Shown here piece after piece: positions 1 through 16,051 of a stretch of DNA of 64,000 bases. Each line of letters opens with the position of its first letter. Position 1 is the stretch's first letter. The translations under genes were made by a program, and so were the position numbers. This DNA is from Halomonas shengliensis (GTDB taxonomy: Bacteria > Pseudomonadota > Gammaproteobacteria > Pseudomonadales > Halomonadaceae), in assembly GCF_900104135.1 (NCBI RefSeq), contig NZ_FNIV01000002.1:62001-126000 (forward strand), written 5' to 3'. Below the pieces are notes generated by a model. That model had not been told where the DNA came from, did not search any database, and was given only the letters and a program-made list of their open reading frames with translations.

Positions 1-1012
<1,012 letters not shown>

Positions 1013-1043
1013 CACGGGCCTCCTGAATCTGGGGTCTCTGAAA

Positions 1044-1063
1044 TACTGTATGACTGCACAGTA
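1044..1063. promoter_or_regulatory. LexA (SOS) box upstream of recA
   Basis: TACTGTATGACTGCACAGTA matches the gammaproteobacterial LexA operator CTGT-N8-ACAG exactly, with flanking TA on both sides. It sits between pncC and recA, on the recA promoter side. SOS control of recA is established knowledge; the site itself is read directly from the sequence. Confidence 0.93.
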
Positions 1064-1117
1064 GTATGGCGAAAAAACGCGGGCGCGGCCAGTGCCGATT
1101 CGCCCGCGGCGAGGGCG

Positions 1118-1630
1118 TCACGCCTGCTCCAGGCGCCGCACCAGCCCGACCAGCGCCTCGCGCACCGCCTGCTCGCGCACCGCCCGGCGATCGCCGGGGA
1201 AATGGTGGCACTCCGCCTCGGCCGCCTCGGCGCCGCCCCAGGCCAGCCACACCGTGCCCACCGGCTTGTCGGGGCTGCCGCCGCCGGGGCCGGCCACGCC
1301 GCTGATCGCCACGCCGAGTGAGGCGCCGCTGTCGCCACAGGCGCCGCGCACCATGGCCTCCACCACCTCGCGGCTGACCGCGCCGTGGGCCTCGAGCAGC
1401 GCCTCGGGCACCCCCAGCAGGCGGGTCTTGGCGGCGTTGGAGTAGGTGACGTAGCCGGTCTCGAAGTAGTCGGAGCTGCCGGCCACCGCGGTGATGGCGC
1501 TGGCCACACCACCGCCGGTGCAGGACTCGGCGGTGGTGAGGGTGGCGCCGCGCCGTCGACACTGCCGCCCCAGGCGCTCGGCCAGGGTGACCAGGTCGAG
1601 GTTGGCGAGGCTCGCCGGGGAGTGGGACAT
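1118..1630 (-). CDS. pncC: Nicotinamide-nucleotide amidohydrolase (CinA C-terminal domain family)
   Basis: PncC deamidates nicotinamide mononucleotide to nicotinate mononucleotide in pyridine-nucleotide recycling. The 170-residue protein is the stand-alone CinA C-terminal domain, with the family signatures TAESCTGGGVASAIT (about residues 33-47) and GVAGPGGGSPDKPVGTVWLA (about 109-128). The start has a textbook ribosome site (AGGAGG, seven bases upstream). It is divergent from mutS and lies upstream of recA, the usual position in Pseudomonas-type genomes. It lacks the N-terminal MoCF-like domain of full-length CinA, which is normal for this family. Confidence 0.93.
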   Translation of the reverse strand: MSHSPASLANLDLVTLAERLGRQCRRRGATLTTAESCTGGGVASAITAVAGSSDYFETGYVTYSNAAKTRLLGVPEALLEAHGAVSREVVEAMVRGACGDSGASLGVAISGVAGPGGGSPDKPVGTVWLAWGGAEAAEAECHHFPGDRRAVREQAVREALVGLVRRLEQA

Positions 1631-1662
1631 GGAAACACCTCCTGGGTCGCGTGCAATCGCTC

Positions 1663-1692
1663 CTGACGGAGCCGCTGCCTGGGGGCTAGAAT
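1663..1692 (+). promoter_or_regulatory. Candidate mutS promoter
   Basis: TAGAAT (1687-1692) is a good -10 hexamer. CTGACG (1663-1668) lies 18 bases upstream as a weak -35. The mutS start is about 40 bases downstream. The same TAGAAT hexamer recurs before fdxA, rpmE and the aro leader. Confidence 0.5.
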
Positions 1693-1735
1693 ACTGGCTT
1701 TTGCCCGCGAGTGCAGAGCCCCAACAGGATCCCCG

Positions 1736-4318
1736 ATGTCACAGGCCGCAAGCCCGCAACACACGCCGATGATGGCCCAGTACCTGAAGATCAAGCGCGA
1801 GCACCCCGAGGTGCTGCTGTTCTACCGCATGGGCGACTTCTACGAGCTCTTCTACGACGACGCCCGGCGCGCCGCGGCGCTGCTCGACATCACCCTGACC
1901 CAGCGCGGCCAGTCCGCCGGCAAGCCGATTCCCATGGCCGGGGTGCCCTACCACAGCGCCGAGGGTTACCTGGCGCGGCTGGTGGCCGCCGGCGAGTCGG
2001 TGGCGATCTGCGAGCAGATCGGCGACCCCGCCGCCGCCAAGGGACCGGTGGAGCGGCGCGTGGTGCGCATCGTCACCCCCGGCACCCTCTACGACGAGGC
2101 GCTGCTCGACGCCCGCCGCGACAACCTGCTGGTGGCGGTGCACGGCGCCGGGGAGCGCATCGGCCTGGCCTGGCTGGAGCTCTCCAGCGGACGCTTCGGG
2201 GTGCTGGAGGTGGAGGGCGAAGGCGAGATGCTCGCCGAGCTCCAGCGTCTCGACCCCGCCGAGCTGCTGGTGGCGGAGAGCCTCTCCCTGCCGCCGGCCC
2301 TGGAGGGACGCCGCGGCCTGCGCCGCCAGAGCGACTGGCTGTTCGACCTGGAGAGCGCGATCCGCCTGCTCTGCGACCAGTTCGGCGTGGCCGACCTGCG
2401 CGGCTTCGGCTGCGCCCATCTCGAGGCCGCCATCACCGCCGCCGGGGTGCTGGTGGAGTACGCCCGGGACACCCAGCGCTCGCGCCTGCCCCACGTCACC
2501 GCCATCGGCGTGGAGAGCCGCGACGACGCCGTGGTGATCGACGCCGCCAGCCGCCGCAACCTGGAGATCGACGTGAACCTCGGCGGCGGTGGCGACAACA
2601 CCCTGGCCAGCGTGCTGGACACCAGCGCCACCGCCATGGGCTCGCGACTGCTCAAGCGCTGGCTCAACCGCCCGCTGCGCGACCGCGAGCGGGTGGAGGC
2701 GCGCCAGGCGGCGGTGGCGCTGCTGCTGGAACATGATGGCTTCGCGCCGCTGCGCGACGACCTCAAGGCGATCGGCGACGTGGAGCGTATCCTCGCCCGG
2801 GTGGCCCTCTACAGCGCCCGCCCCCGGGACCTCGCCCGCCTGCGCGACGCCCTGGTGGCGCTGCCGGCGCTGGAGCAGACGCTCGCCGACTACCCCGAGG
2901 GCTCCGCCCTGGACGAGCTCAAGCGCCATGTCCACCCCTACCCCGAGCTGGCCGACACCCTGACCCGCGCCCTGGTGGAGAACCCGCCGGTGGTGATCCG
3001 CGACGGCGGGGTGATCGCCGAGGGCTTCGATGCCGAGCTCGACGAGCACCGCGGCCTGGCCGAGCACGCCGGCGACTACCTGGTGCAGCTGGAGACCCGG
3101 GAGCGCGAACGCACCGGCCTGCCCGGCCTCAAGGTGGGCTACAACCGCGTCCACGGCTACTACATCGAGATCCCCCGCGCCCAGGCCACGGAGGCCCCCG
3201 CGGACTACATCCGCCGCCAGACCCTGAAGAACGCCGAGCGTTTCATCATTCCCGAGCTCAAGGCGTTCGAGGACAAGGCACTGTCGGCCAAGTCCCGGGC
3301 CCTCGCGCGGGAGAAGCTGCTCTACGACGGCCTGCTCGACACCCTCAACGCCGAGCTCGACGCCCTCCAGGCCAGTGCCCGGGCACTGGCCGCCCTGGAC
3401 GTGCTGTGCGCCTTCGCCGAGCGCGCCCAGGCGCTGGAGCTCACCCGGCCGCGGCTCGCCGATGCCCCGGGCATCGCCATCCGCGGCGGGCGCCACCCGG
3501 TGGTGGAGCATGTCTCCGACGCCCCCTTCGTGCCCAACGACCTGATGATGGGCGACGACCGCCGCATGCTGGTGATCACCGGCCCCAACATGGGCGGCAA
3601 GTCCACCTACATGCGCCAGGCGGCGCTGATCGTGCTGCTGGCCCACACCGGCGCCTTCGTGCCCGCAGACGAGGCCAATATCGGCCCGGTGGACCGCATC
3701 TTCACCCGCATCGGCTCCTCGGACGACCTGGCCGGCGGTCGCTCCACCTTCATGGTGGAGATGACCGAGACCGCCAGCATCCTGCACAACGCCACCGACG
3801 AGAGTCTGGTGCTGATGGACGAGATCGGCCGCGGTACCAGCACCTTCGATGGCCTGTCGCTCGCCTGGGCCAGCGCCGAACACCTGACCCGCACCCGCGC
3901 CTTCACGCTGTTCGCCACCCACTACTTCGAGATGACCGCCCTGGCCGAGCAGGCCGAGGGGGTGGCCAACGTGCACCTGACGGCGGCGGAGCACAAGGAC
4001 GGCATCGTCTTCATGCACCGGGTCGAGGAGGGGCCGGCGAGCCAGAGCTATGGCCTGCAGGTGGCCCAGCTGGCCGGCGTGCCCCAGGGAGTGATCGCCC
4101 GGGCGCGGGAGAAGCTCGCCCAGCTCGAGCAGCAGGAGGTCGACCAGGGCAGCCGCACCGCACCGGGCGCCGAGGGCGGCGGCTCGGCACCGCTGCAGAG
4201 CGACCTATTCGCCAGCGCCCCCCACCCGCTGGTGGAGGAGCTCGGCTGCCTCGCCCTGGACGACCTCACCCCGCGCCAGGCGCTGGAGCTGCTCTACCGC
4301 TGGCGGGAAACGCTTTGA
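1736..4318 (+). CDS. mutS: DNA mismatch repair protein MutS
   Basis: MutS recognises mispaired or looped-out bases and recruits MutL. The 860-residue length is typical. The mismatch-reading Phe-x-Glu motif is at F35-Y36-E37 (in [11 protein letters not shown]). The Walker A loop GPNMGGKS is at about 616-623, followed by the Walker B segment [16 protein letters not shown] and the family helix-turn-helix C-terminus. The start is the ATG after AGGAT. The next gene is fdxA, with a dispersed palindromic element between them. The order recA-pncC-mutS-fdxA matches Pseudomonas. Confidence 0.98.
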   Translation: MSQAASPQHTPMMAQYLKIKREHPEVLLFYRMGDFYELFYDDARRAAALLDITLTQRGQSAGKPIPMAGVPYHSAEGYLARLVAAGESVAICEQIGDPAAAKGPVERRVVRIVTPGTLYDEALLDARRDNLLVAVHGAGERIGLAWLELSSGRFGVLEVEGEGEMLAELQRLDPAELLVAESLSLPPALEGRRGLRRQSDWLFDLESAIRLLCDQFGVADLRGFGCAHLEAAITAAGVLVEYARDTQRSRLPHVTAIGVESRDDAVVIDAASRRNLEIDVNLGGGGDNTLASVLDTSATAMGSRLLKRWLNRPLRDRERVEARQAAVALLLEHDGFAPLRDDLKAIGDVERILARVALYSARPRDLARLRDALVALPALEQTLADYPEGSALDELKRHVHPYPELADTLTRALVENPPVVIRDGGVIAEGFDAELDEHRGLAEHAGDYLVQLETRERERTGLPGLKVGYNRVHGYYIEIPRAQATEAPADYIRRQTLKNAERFIIPELKAFEDKALSAKSRALAREKLLYDGLLDTLNAELDALQASARALAALDVLCAFAERAQALELTRPRLADAPGIAIRGGRHPVVEHVSDAPFVPNDLMMGDDRRMLVITGPNMGGKSTYMRQAALIVLLAHTGAFVPADEANIGPVDRIFTRIGSSDDLAGGRSTFMVEMTETASILHNATDESLVLMDEIGRGTSTFDGLSLAWASAEHLTRTRAFTLFATHYFEMTALAEQAEGVANVHLTAAEHKDGIVFMHRVEEGPASQSYGLQVAQLAGVPQGVIARAREKLAQLEQQEVDQGSRTAPGAEGGGSAPLQSDLFASAPHPLVEELGCLALDDLTPRQALELLYRWRETL

Positions 4319-4365
4319 ATACTGCGCAGGTTCGTCACCGCCCCCAGCACCGCTCGGGCTGACCC

Positions 4366-4469
4366 GGGGGCAGGCCTGCAGGGAGGCGCTGTAAACCCAT
4401 CCCTGGGCGCTACCGACGCCGTCCCTGGCGTAGGACCTCCCTTTCGGCCTGCCCCCGGCGCTCCTCGCT
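4366..4469 (+). repeat. Dispersed intergenic palindromic element, copy A
   Basis: One of four related elements in this window (others at 9513, 57716 and 61479). The outer arms GGGGGCAGGCC (4366-4376) and GGCCTGCCCCC (4446-4456) are perfectly complementary. The inner arms are GGGAGG (4381-4386) and CCTCCC (4436-4441). A small apical stem, ACGCC with GGCGT, closes around GTCCCT. The conserved core starts GCGCTGTAAAC, and the tail reads GGCGCTCCTCGCT. The core is very close to copy D. It lies 47 bases after the mutS stop. Confidence 0.85.
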
Positions 4470-4503
4470 ACGTGCCCCGCGGCACTGTCCTGCAGTCGCT
4501 TGC

Positions 4504-4559
4504 TTGCGGCGGCCTGGCGGCGGCGACTAGAATGGACGGATTACCGGACACGTTAGAAT
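4504..4559 (+). promoter_or_regulatory. Candidate fdxA promoter region
   Basis: Two TAGAAT hexamers lie upstream of fdxA (4528-4533 and 4554-4559). The first has TTGCGG (4504-4509) 18 bases upstream as a partial -35. An AT-rich tract follows (4560-4595), unusual in this GC-rich window. Which hexamer is used cannot be decided from sequence. Confidence 0.45.
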
Positions 4560-4643
4560 AAGAAAGCTTCTTTTTATTACCTTTTACTATTCACAGCGGC
4601 CGCGGCCCCAGGCGCGCCCGGCCATGAGGGAGGGAAGAGCGGC

Positions 4644-4967
4644 ATGACATTCGTCGTCACCGAGAACTGCATCAAGTGCAAGTACACCGACTGCGTCGAG
4701 GTGTGTCCGGTGGACTGCTTCTACGAGGGACCCAACTTCCTGGTGATCCACCCCGACGAGTGCATCGACTGCGCCCTGTGCGAGCCGGAGTGCCCCGCCG
4801 AGGCGATCTTCTCGGAGGATGAGCTGCCCGACGGCCAGGAACCGTTCATCGAGATCAACGCCGAGCTCGCCGAGGTGTGGCCCAACATCAGCGAGAAGAA
4901 GGACCCGCTGCCCGACGCCGAGGAGTGGGACGGCAAGCCCGGCAAGCTCGAGCAGCTGGAGCGCTGA
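4644..4967 (+). CDS. fdxA: Seven-iron ferredoxin ([3Fe-4S][4Fe-4S])
   Basis: A small cytosolic electron carrier of the Azotobacter FdI / Pseudomonas FdxA type, 107 residues. By comparison with FdI, C9, C17 and C50 should bind the 3Fe cluster, and C21, C40, C43 and C46 the 4Fe cluster; C12 and C25 are the extra cysteines also seen in FdI. The acidic C-terminal extension (from about residue 60) is usual for this family. The start is the ATG after GAGGGAAGAG. It is followed by a strong terminator and then a convergent GGA-rich sRNA gene, the same arrangement of neighbours as the Pseudomonas fdxA-rsmZ locus. Confidence 0.95.
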   Translation: MTFVVTENCIKCKYTDCVEVCPVDCFYEGPNFLVIHPDECIDCALCEPECPAEAIFSEDELPDGQEPFIEINAELAEVWPNISEKKDPLPDAEEWDGKPGKLEQLER

Positions 4968-5003
4968 GCCGGCCGCCACTCCGCCGGCAGGCTGGCCATG
5001 AAA

Positions 5004-5039
5004 AAAAGCGCCGACCATCTCGCGATGGTCGGCGCTTTT
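5004..5039 (+). terminator. fdxA terminator
   Basis: A perfect 16-bp stem: AAAAGCGCCGACCATC (5004-5019), loop TCGC, and GATGGTCGGCGCTTTT (5024-5039). The 3' arm ends in a T run and the 5' arm starts in an A run, so it can also stop transcription arriving from the sRNA on the other strand. Confidence 0.9.
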
Positions 5040-5042
5040 CAT

Positions 5043-5060
5043 GCTGCCCTGCCGGGCAGC
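5043..5060. terminator. Accessory hairpin between fdxA and the sRNA gene
   Basis: GCTGCCC (5043-5049), loop TGCC, GGGCAGC (5054-5060). A short GC-rich stem without a T tract, lying between the fdxA terminator and the sRNA terminator of this convergent region. Probably a supporting terminator. Confidence 0.5.
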
Positions 5061-5092
5061 AGGAGAAGCACACCACTCACTGAAGGAAAAAA

Positions 5093-5365
5093 GGCGGCCC
5101 TCAGGCCGCCAGCTCCAAGCCGTTCCTCGAGCGGGTCCTTCCGCCCGGACTCCCGTGATGACTTCCTTGCCCGGAGGCGGCGTCCTGCCGCACCTGGCGC
5201 ATCACTCAGCATCCCGTTGCATCCTGCCGGGGGCATCGTCCCATGCCCCCTCGTCCCGCTGTGCATTCTGGCAGAGCCTGGCGGGGGCACAAGCACCCGG
5301 TGCGCCGCCACCGGTGACGCTCCCAGTTCCTTCAGGGCAGCACCCTCTCGGGAATAACGCTTAAA
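5093..5365 (-). ncRNA. CsrB/RsmZ-type regulatory small RNA (predicted)
   Basis: RNAs of this group bind several copies of CsrA/RsmA and so free the mRNAs that CsrA represses. On the minus strand this stretch has 13 GGA triplets in about 270 nt. Several sit in hairpin loops: stem GGGGGCAT/ATGCCCCC with loop GGGACG (5229-5250); stem GCGGC/GCCGC with loop AGGAC (5177-5191); stem CGGG/CCCG with loop CGGAAGGA (5132-5147). It ends in a terminator, GGCGGCC-CTCA-loop-GGCCGCC on the plus strand (5093-5110), followed on the minus strand by six T. A GacA-type box lies upstream at 5445-5462. The position next to fdxA matches rsmZ of Pseudomonas. The 5' end is approximate (AT-rich stretch 5353-5371). No good coding alternative was seen. 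Confidence 0.8.
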
Positions 5366-5380
5366 TTTCAAACAGATAAG

Positions 5381-5408
5381 AAAAAAGCCGGCACCCTGGG
5401 GTACCGGC
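5381..5408 (-). terminator. eno terminator
   Basis: Read on the minus strand, GCCGG (5408-5404) pairs with CCGGC (5391-5387), with an inner CCC/GGG pairing, and is followed by TTTTTT (5386-5381). It lies 60 bases after the eno stop and just upstream of the sRNA start, so it insulates the sRNA from eno transcription. Confidence 0.8.
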
Positions 5409-5444
5409 CTCCTCGCCGCCATATCGGCCATCGCCTACGCAATA

Positions 5445-5462
5445 TGTAGGCGATTTCCTACA
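5445..5462 (-). promoter_or_regulatory. GacA/UvrY-type upstream activating box
   Basis: TGTAGG-N6-CCTACA is an 18-bp palindrome with the architecture of the GacA box (consensus TGTAAG-N6-CTTACA), differing by one symmetrical base per arm. It lies about 100 bases upstream of the likely sRNA start and 5 bases after the eno stop. It overlaps a second inverted repeat, ATCGCCTAC (5430-5438) and GTAGGCGAT (5446-5454), so a simple post-eno hairpin is the alternative reading. Confidence 0.6.
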
Positions 5463-5467
5463 CGAGG

Positions 5468-6781
<1,314 letters not shown>

Positions 6782-6851
6782 TCAGCGTTGATGGAGTCGA
6801 TGGGAAACCGCCGGGCTCTCTCGGCTTGCCGGTGCTGCCTGGGTAGCCGGA

Positions 6852-9617
<2,766 letters not shown>

Positions 9618-9649
9618 CCTTGCCACTTCATACCGGCTTCAAGCCAGCC

Positions 9650-11122
<1,473 letters not shown>

Positions 11123-11141
11123 TCACCTGTTGTCAGTGGCG

Positions 11142-14100
11142 CTATTCCGGCTGACGCCTGGATTGGGCCAACAGGCTGTTCAGGCTCGCCGCCTTGGGCT
11201 TCACCAGCCAGAAGTGGCGGGTGAAGTCGCTGAAGTCCTCGAGGATGGCACGGCCGCGGGCGGAACCGGTCTCCTCGACGAACTCCTCGATCACCTCGCG
11301 CAGGTGGCGGCGATGGGCTTCCATGGCCTCGGTATTGATGCGGTGGATCTCCACCAGCTCGTGGTTGTACTTGTCGACGAAGGTGCGGTCCTCGTCGAGC
11401 ACATAGGCGAAGCCGCCGGTCATGCCCGCGCCGAAGTTGACCCCGGTCTCGCCGAGAACGGCCACCAGGCCGCCGGTCATGTACTCGCAGCAGTGGTCGC
11501 CGGCACCCTCGATCACCGCGTGGGCGCCGGAGTTGCGCACCCCGAAGCGCTCGCCGGCGGTACCCGCGGCGAACAGCCTGCCGCCGGTGGCGCCGTAGAG
11601 GCAGGTGTTGCCGACGATGGCCGTCTTGTGGCTCTCGAAGCGGCTGCCCTTCGGCGGGGTGATCACCACCTTGCCGCCGTTCATGCCCTTGCCGACATAG
11701 TCGTTGGCATCGCCCTCCAGATAGAGGTGCAGGCCGCGGGCGTTCCACACCCCGAAGCTCTGCCCGGCCACGCCGGTGAAGCGCGCGGTGACCGGGGCGT
11801 CCTCGAGGCCCGCCTCGCCGTAGCGCTTGGCGATGGCACCGGAGGTCAGTGCGCCCACGCTGCGGTCGCAGTTGGTGATGGTGAAGGCGAACTCGCCGCC
11901 GCTCTTCTGCTCGATGGCCTCCTTGAGCGCCTCCAGCACCTCCTGGTTCTTGGCGCCCGGGTCATGGGGCACGTTGCGGCTCACCTGGCAGAACTGCGGG
12001 GCCTGCGCCGGCACGTGGTCGTTGCCGAGCAGCGGCGTGAGGTCGAGCTTGCGCTGGGAGGCGGTCACCCCCTCGATCGTCTCGAGCAGGTCGGTGCGGC
12101 CGATCAGGTCGGTGAGCTGGCGCACGCCGAGCATGGCCATCAGCTCGCGCACCTCCTCGGCGATAAAGCGGAAGTAGTGCTTGACCATGTCCACGGTGCC
12201 GCGGAAGTGCTCGCCGCGCAGGTAGTCGTGCTGGGTGGCCACGCCGGTGGCGCAGTTGTTGAGGTGGCAGATGCGCAGGTACTTGCAGCCCAGCGCCACC
12301 ATGGGCGCGGTGCCGAAGCCGAAGCTCTCGGCGCCGAGGATCGCCGCCTTGACCACGTCGAGGCCGGTCTTCAGGCCGCCATCGGTCTGCAGGCGGATCT
12401 TGTCACGCAGGCCGTTGATGCGCAGCGCCTGATGCACCTCGGGCAGGCCCAGCTCCCAGGGGGAGCCGGCGTGCTTGATGGAGGTGATGGGGCTCGCCGC
12501 GGTGCCGCCGTCGTAGCCGGAGACGGTGATCAGGTCGGCGTAGGCCTTGGCCACGCCGGTGGCGATGGTGCCGATGCCGGGCTCGGAGACCAGCTTCACC
12601 GAGACCTGGGCGTCCGGGTTGACCTGCTTGAGGTCGAAGATCAGCTGGGCCAGGTCCTCGATGGAGTAGATGTCATGGTGCGGCGGCGGCGAGATCAGGG
12701 TCACGCCGGGTACCGCGTAGCGCAGCCGGGCGATCAGCTCGTTGACCTTGCCGCCGGGCAGCTGGCCGCCCTCGCCGGGCTTGGCGCCCTGGGCCACCTT
12801 GATCTGCAACACCTCGGCGTTGACCAGGTAGGCCGGGGTGACGCCGAAGCGGCCCGAGGCGATCTGCTTGATCTTGGAGGAGCGGATGGTGCCGTAACGC
12901 GCGGCATCCTCGCCGCCCTCGCCGGAGTTGGAGCGCCCGCCGGTCTCGTTCATGGCCTGGGCGAGTGCCTCGTGGGCCTCAGGGGAGAGCGCCCCCAGCG
13001 ACATGCCGGCGCTGTCGAAGCGCGGCAGCAGCGCCTCGACCGGCTCCACCTCCTCGAGGGGCAAGGGCTCTGCGGCCGGCTTCAGGCGCAGCAGGTCGCG
13101 CAGGGTGGCAGGATCACGCTCGTTGACCAGCGCCGCGAACGTCTTCCACTTGGCGTAGCTGCCCTCCTGTACCGCCTCCTGCAGCGACTTGACCACGTCG
13201 GGGTTGAAGGCGTGGTACTCGTGGCCGTGGACGTACTTGAACAGGCCGCCCTGGCTGATCCCCTTGCGCGGGATCCAGGCGTCGCGGGCGAGCAGCTCCT
13301 GCTGCAGCTGCAGCTCGGCGAAGCCGCTGCCCTGGATGCGCGAGGCCATGCCCGGGAAGCACAGCGCCATCACCTCGTCGTCGAGGCCCACCGCCTCGAA
13401 CAGCATGGAGCCACGGTAGGAGGCCAGCGTCGAGATGCCCATCTTGGAGAGGATCTTGAACAGCCCCTTCTGCAGCCCCTTGCGGTAGTTCTCGCGGGCG
13501 TCGGCGGGGTTGCCGACCAGCTCGCCGGTGCGGTGCATGTCGGCCATCACCTGGTAGGCGAGCCACGGGAAGACCGCGGTGGCGCCGACGCCGAACAGCA
13601 CCGCCATCTGGTGGGCATCGCGGGCGTAGCCGGTCTCCACCACGATGTTGCAGCGCGGGCGCAGCGCCAGCCGGCCCAGGTGATGGTGCACGGCGCCCAC
13701 CGCCAGGGCGGCATGGATCGGCAGCTCGCCCTTGTCGAGGTCGGCGTCGGAGAGCACCAGGATCACCTTGCCATCCTGCACCGCCTGCTCGGCCTCGCGG
13801 CAGAGCTCGCGCAGGGCCGCCTGCAGGCCGTGGCGTTCGGGGTCGTAGGCCATGCGCAGCCGCTGGCTGGCGTAGGCCGGGTCCTCCTGCTCCACCAGGG
13901 CGGTGAACTTGCGCGGCGAGAGGATCGGCGTGGTCAGGATGATGCGGTGGGCATGCTCCGGGGTCGCCTTGAAGACGTTGCGCTCGGCGCCGATGCAGGT
14001 CTCCAGCGACATCACGATCGCCTCGCGCAGCGGGTCGATGGCCGGGTTGGTGACCTGGGCGAACTTCTGGCGGAAGTAGTCGGTAAGCAGGCGCGGCTTG

Positions 14101-15593
14101 GCGGAGAGCACCGCCATGGGGGTGTCGTCGCCCATGGAGCCCACCGCCTCCTGACCGCTCTCGCCCAGCGGACGCAGCAGCAGGTCACGCTCCTCGAAGC
14201 TGACCTGGAACATCTTCTGGGCCACCGCCAGGGCGTCGGCATCCATGTTGTGGAAGCTGGCCAGTTCGGTGAGCGCCGACTCCAGGTACTGCGCCTCCTG
14301 CTTCAGCCAGCGCTTGTAGGGGTAGGCCGACTTGAGGCGCTCGTCGATGTCGTCGGTATGCAGCACCTCGCCGGTCTCGGTGTCCACGGCGAGCACCTGC
14401 CCCGGCCCCACGCGGCCCTTGGCCACCACGTCCTCGGGGGCATAGGCGTAGGTGCCGATCTCCGAGGCCAGAGTGATGAAGCCATTCTTGGTGATCACCC
14501 AGCGCGCCGGGCGCAGGCCGTTGCGGTCGAGCATGCACAGCGCCTGGCGGCCGTCGGTCATCACCACCCCCGCGGGGCCGTCCCAGGGCTCCACGTGCAT
14601 GGAGTTGTACTCGTAGAAGGCGCGCAGCTCGGCGTCCATCAGCTCGACGTTCTGCCACGCCGGCGGCACCATCATGCGCACCGCGCGGTGCAGCTCCATG
14701 CCGCCCATCAGCAGCACTTCGAGCATGTTGTCCATGCTGGAGGAGTCGGAGCCCACGGTGTTGACGATCTCGTCGAGCTCGGCGATGTCGGGCAGCCGCT
14801 CGCAGACGAAGTTCTCCTTGCGCGAGTTGGCCCAGCCGCGGTTGGCCTCGATGGTGTTGATCTCGCCGTTATGAGCCAGCAGCCGGAACGGCTGGGCCAG
14901 CGGCCAGCGCGGCGCGGTGTTGGTGGAGAAGCGCTGGTGGAAGACGCAGATGGCGGTCTCCAGTCGCTCGTCGCCGAGGTCATGATAGAAGGCCGGCAGG
15001 TCCACCGGCATCACCAGGCCCTTGTAGGAGAGCACCTTCTCGGAGAGCGAGCAGACGTAGAACTCCTCCTCGTCGCGCAGCGCCTGCTCGGCGTGGCGGC
15101 GCGCCATGAAGAGGTCAACCTCGAAGGTCTCGGCGCTGCCGTTCTTGCCCGGCTCCACGAAGAGGTGACGGATGCGCGGCAGGCACTCGAGGGCCATGGG
15201 GCCGCACACCGAGGCATCCACCGGCACCTCGCGCCAGCCGCGGATCACCAGGCCACGGGCGCGCAGCTCGCCCTCGAGCACCTCGGCGGCGCGGCCGGCG
15301 CGGGCGTCGTCATCGGGCAGGAACACCGCCCCCACCGCGAAGCGCTCGCCGAGGGTGACGCCCAGGTCCGTCTCGGCGACGTCACGCATGAAGGCGTCCG
15401 GCAGCTGCAGCAGCAGGCCGCAGCCATCGCCGGTCTTGCCGTCGGCGGCGATGCCGCCGCGGTGGGTCATGCAGGTGAGGGACTCGATGGCGGTACGCAG
15501 CAGCTCGTGGCTGGCACGGCCCTCCATATGGGCGATCAGGCCGAACCCGCAGTTGTCGCGGAACTCGCCGGGCTGATGAAGACCTCTGTTCAT
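11142..15593 (-). CDS. gltB: Glutamate synthase (NADPH) large subunit
   Basis: GltB makes two glutamates from glutamine and 2-oxoglutarate. The 1483-residue protein begins with a short propeptide before the N-terminal nucleophile cysteine (C15, in [12 protein letters not shown]) of the class II amidotransferase domain. The FMN-binding synthase domain contains [15 protein letters not shown] and [21 protein letters not shown], and the cysteine cluster [16 protein letters not shown] binds 3Fe-4S. A C-terminal glutamate synthase beta-helix domain follows. The start follows CCGAGG. It is transcribed with gltD. No regulator gene adjoins it. Confidence 0.97.
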   Translation of the reverse strand: MNRGLHQPGEFRDNCGFGLIAHMEGRASHELLRTAIESLTCMTHRGGIAADGKTGDGCGLLLQLPDAFMRDVAETDLGVTLGERFAVGAVFLPDDDARAGRAAEVLEGELRARGLVIRGWREVPVDASVCGPMALECLPRIRHLFVEPGKNGSAETFEVDLFMARRHAEQALRDEEEFYVCSLSEKVLSYKGLVMPVDLPAFYHDLGDERLETAICVFHQRFSTNTAPRWPLAQPFRLLAHNGEINTIEANRGWANSRKENFVCERLPDIAELDEIVNTVGSDSSSMDNMLEVLLMGGMELHRAVRMMVPPAWQNVELMDAELRAFYEYNSMHVEPWDGPAGVVMTDGRQALCMLDRNGLRPARWVITKNGFITLASEIGTYAYAPEDVVAKGRVGPGQVLAVDTETGEVLHTDDIDERLKSAYPYKRWLKQEAQYLESALTELASFHNMDADALAVAQKMFQVSFEERDLLLRPLGESGQEAVGSMGDDTPMAVLSAKPRLLTDYFRQKFAQVTNPAIDPLREAIVMSLETCIGAERNVFKATPEHAHRIILTTPILSPRKFTALVEQEDPAYASQRLRMAYDPERHGLQAALRELCREAEQAVQDGKVILVLSDADLDKGELPIHAALAVGAVHHHLGRLALRPRCNIVVETGYARDAHQMAVLFGVGATAVFPWLAYQVMADMHRTGELVGNPADARENYRKGLQKGLFKILSKMGISTLASYRGSMLFEAVGLDDEVMALCFPGMASRIQGSGFAELQLQQELLARDAWIPRKGISQGGLFKYVHGHEYHAFNPDVVKSLQEAVQEGSYAKWKTFAALVNERDPATLRDLLRLKPAAEPLPLEEVEPVEALLPRFDSAGMSLGALSPEAHEALAQAMNETGGRSNSGEGGEDAARYGTIRSSKIKQIASGRFGVTPAYLVNAEVLQIKVAQGAKPGEGGQLPGGKVNELIARLRYAVPGVTLISPPPHHDIYSIEDLAQLIFDLKQVNPDAQVSVKLVSEPGIGTIATGVAKAYADLITVSGYDGGTAASPITSIKHAGSPWELGLPEVHQALRINGLRDKIRLQTDGGLKTGLDVVKAAILGAESFGFGTAPMVALGCKYLRICHLNNCATGVATQHDYLRGEHFRGTVDMVKHYFRFIAEEVRELMAMLGVRQLTDLIGRTDLLETIEGVTASQRKLDLTPLLGNDHVPAQAPQFCQVSRNVPHDPGAKNQEVLEALKEAIEQKSGGEFAFTITNCDRSVGALTSGAIAKRYGEAGLEDAPVTARFTGVAGQSFGVWNARGLHLYLEGDANDYVGKGMNGGKVVITPPKGSRFESHKTAIVGNTCLYGATGGRLFAAGTAGERFGVRNSGAHAVIEGAGDHCCEYMTGGLVAVLGETGVNFGAGMTGGFAYVLDEDRTFVDKYNHELVEIHRINTEAMEAHRRHLREVIEEFVEETGSARGRAILEDFSDFTRHFWLVKPKAASLNSLLAQSRRQPE

Positions 15594-16051
15594 TGGCGCG
15601 CCTCGGTGAAGGTGGTTTTCTTGGCAGGAATCCCGTGCTATTTTAAAAAGTTTTTCTTTTTATGGGCTTGGCGCGAGTCTCGCGCCGTCCTGCGCGGCAA
15701 AAGGCCAACCAGCATAGCCAGCGCCCACGCTGCAGCGCAATGGAAAGCCCCTCCCCCTCGCACAAAAACCGTCGGCAAATCCGGTGGTTGCCCCACCCCC
15801 TCGAGACAAAAAAGCCCGCCACTCAACGACTTGCACACCCCATAAACGCAGTGCAAACGAAGCACGCCAGACACTAGACTTTGGTCTAATTTGTGCCGAT
15901 TCCTCCATGCCGATAGCGCATGAGGCATGCCGATCGATCGCGATCTGGGCGCCGACGCGCGTCTTTCACCCAGCATAGACGAGCACGCCCGCGCCGAGAT
16001 GGCGCGGGCGTGACGATCCGATGACGGGGAAACCGGAAGGCGGGGACGGGG
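15594..16051. other. gltB upstream region
   Basis: 458 bases without a recognisable gene. It holds an AT-rich stretch with TAAAAT (15645-15640 on the minus strand) as a possible gltB -10 but no convincing -35; a 17-bp palindrome, GGCGCGAGTCTCGCGCC (15670-15686); and a TAGAC-TTTG-GTCTA inverted repeat (15875-15888) that looks like a dimeric activator site. On the minus strand a TTGCAC/GTGCAA hairpin is followed by a T6 run near 15810-15860. A short unrecognised transcript cannot be excluded. Confidence 0.5.
15984..16012 (-). terminator. Hairpin after aroB
   Basis: CACGCCCGCGCC (15984-15995), loop GAGAT, GGCGCGGGCGTG (16001-16012): a perfect 12-bp stem starting 40 bases after the aroB stop. 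It has no T tract, as is common for terminators in GC-rich genomes. Confidence 0.65.

Noticed and set aside
1739..4018. A 759-codon minus-strand frame opposite mutS
   Set aside because: Antisense shadow; no motif, and mutS is complete on the plus strand.
15618..15640. TGGCAG and TGCTA, a sigma-54-like promoter near gltB
   Set aside because: The spacing between the GG and GC elements is two bases too long, and it points away from gltB.
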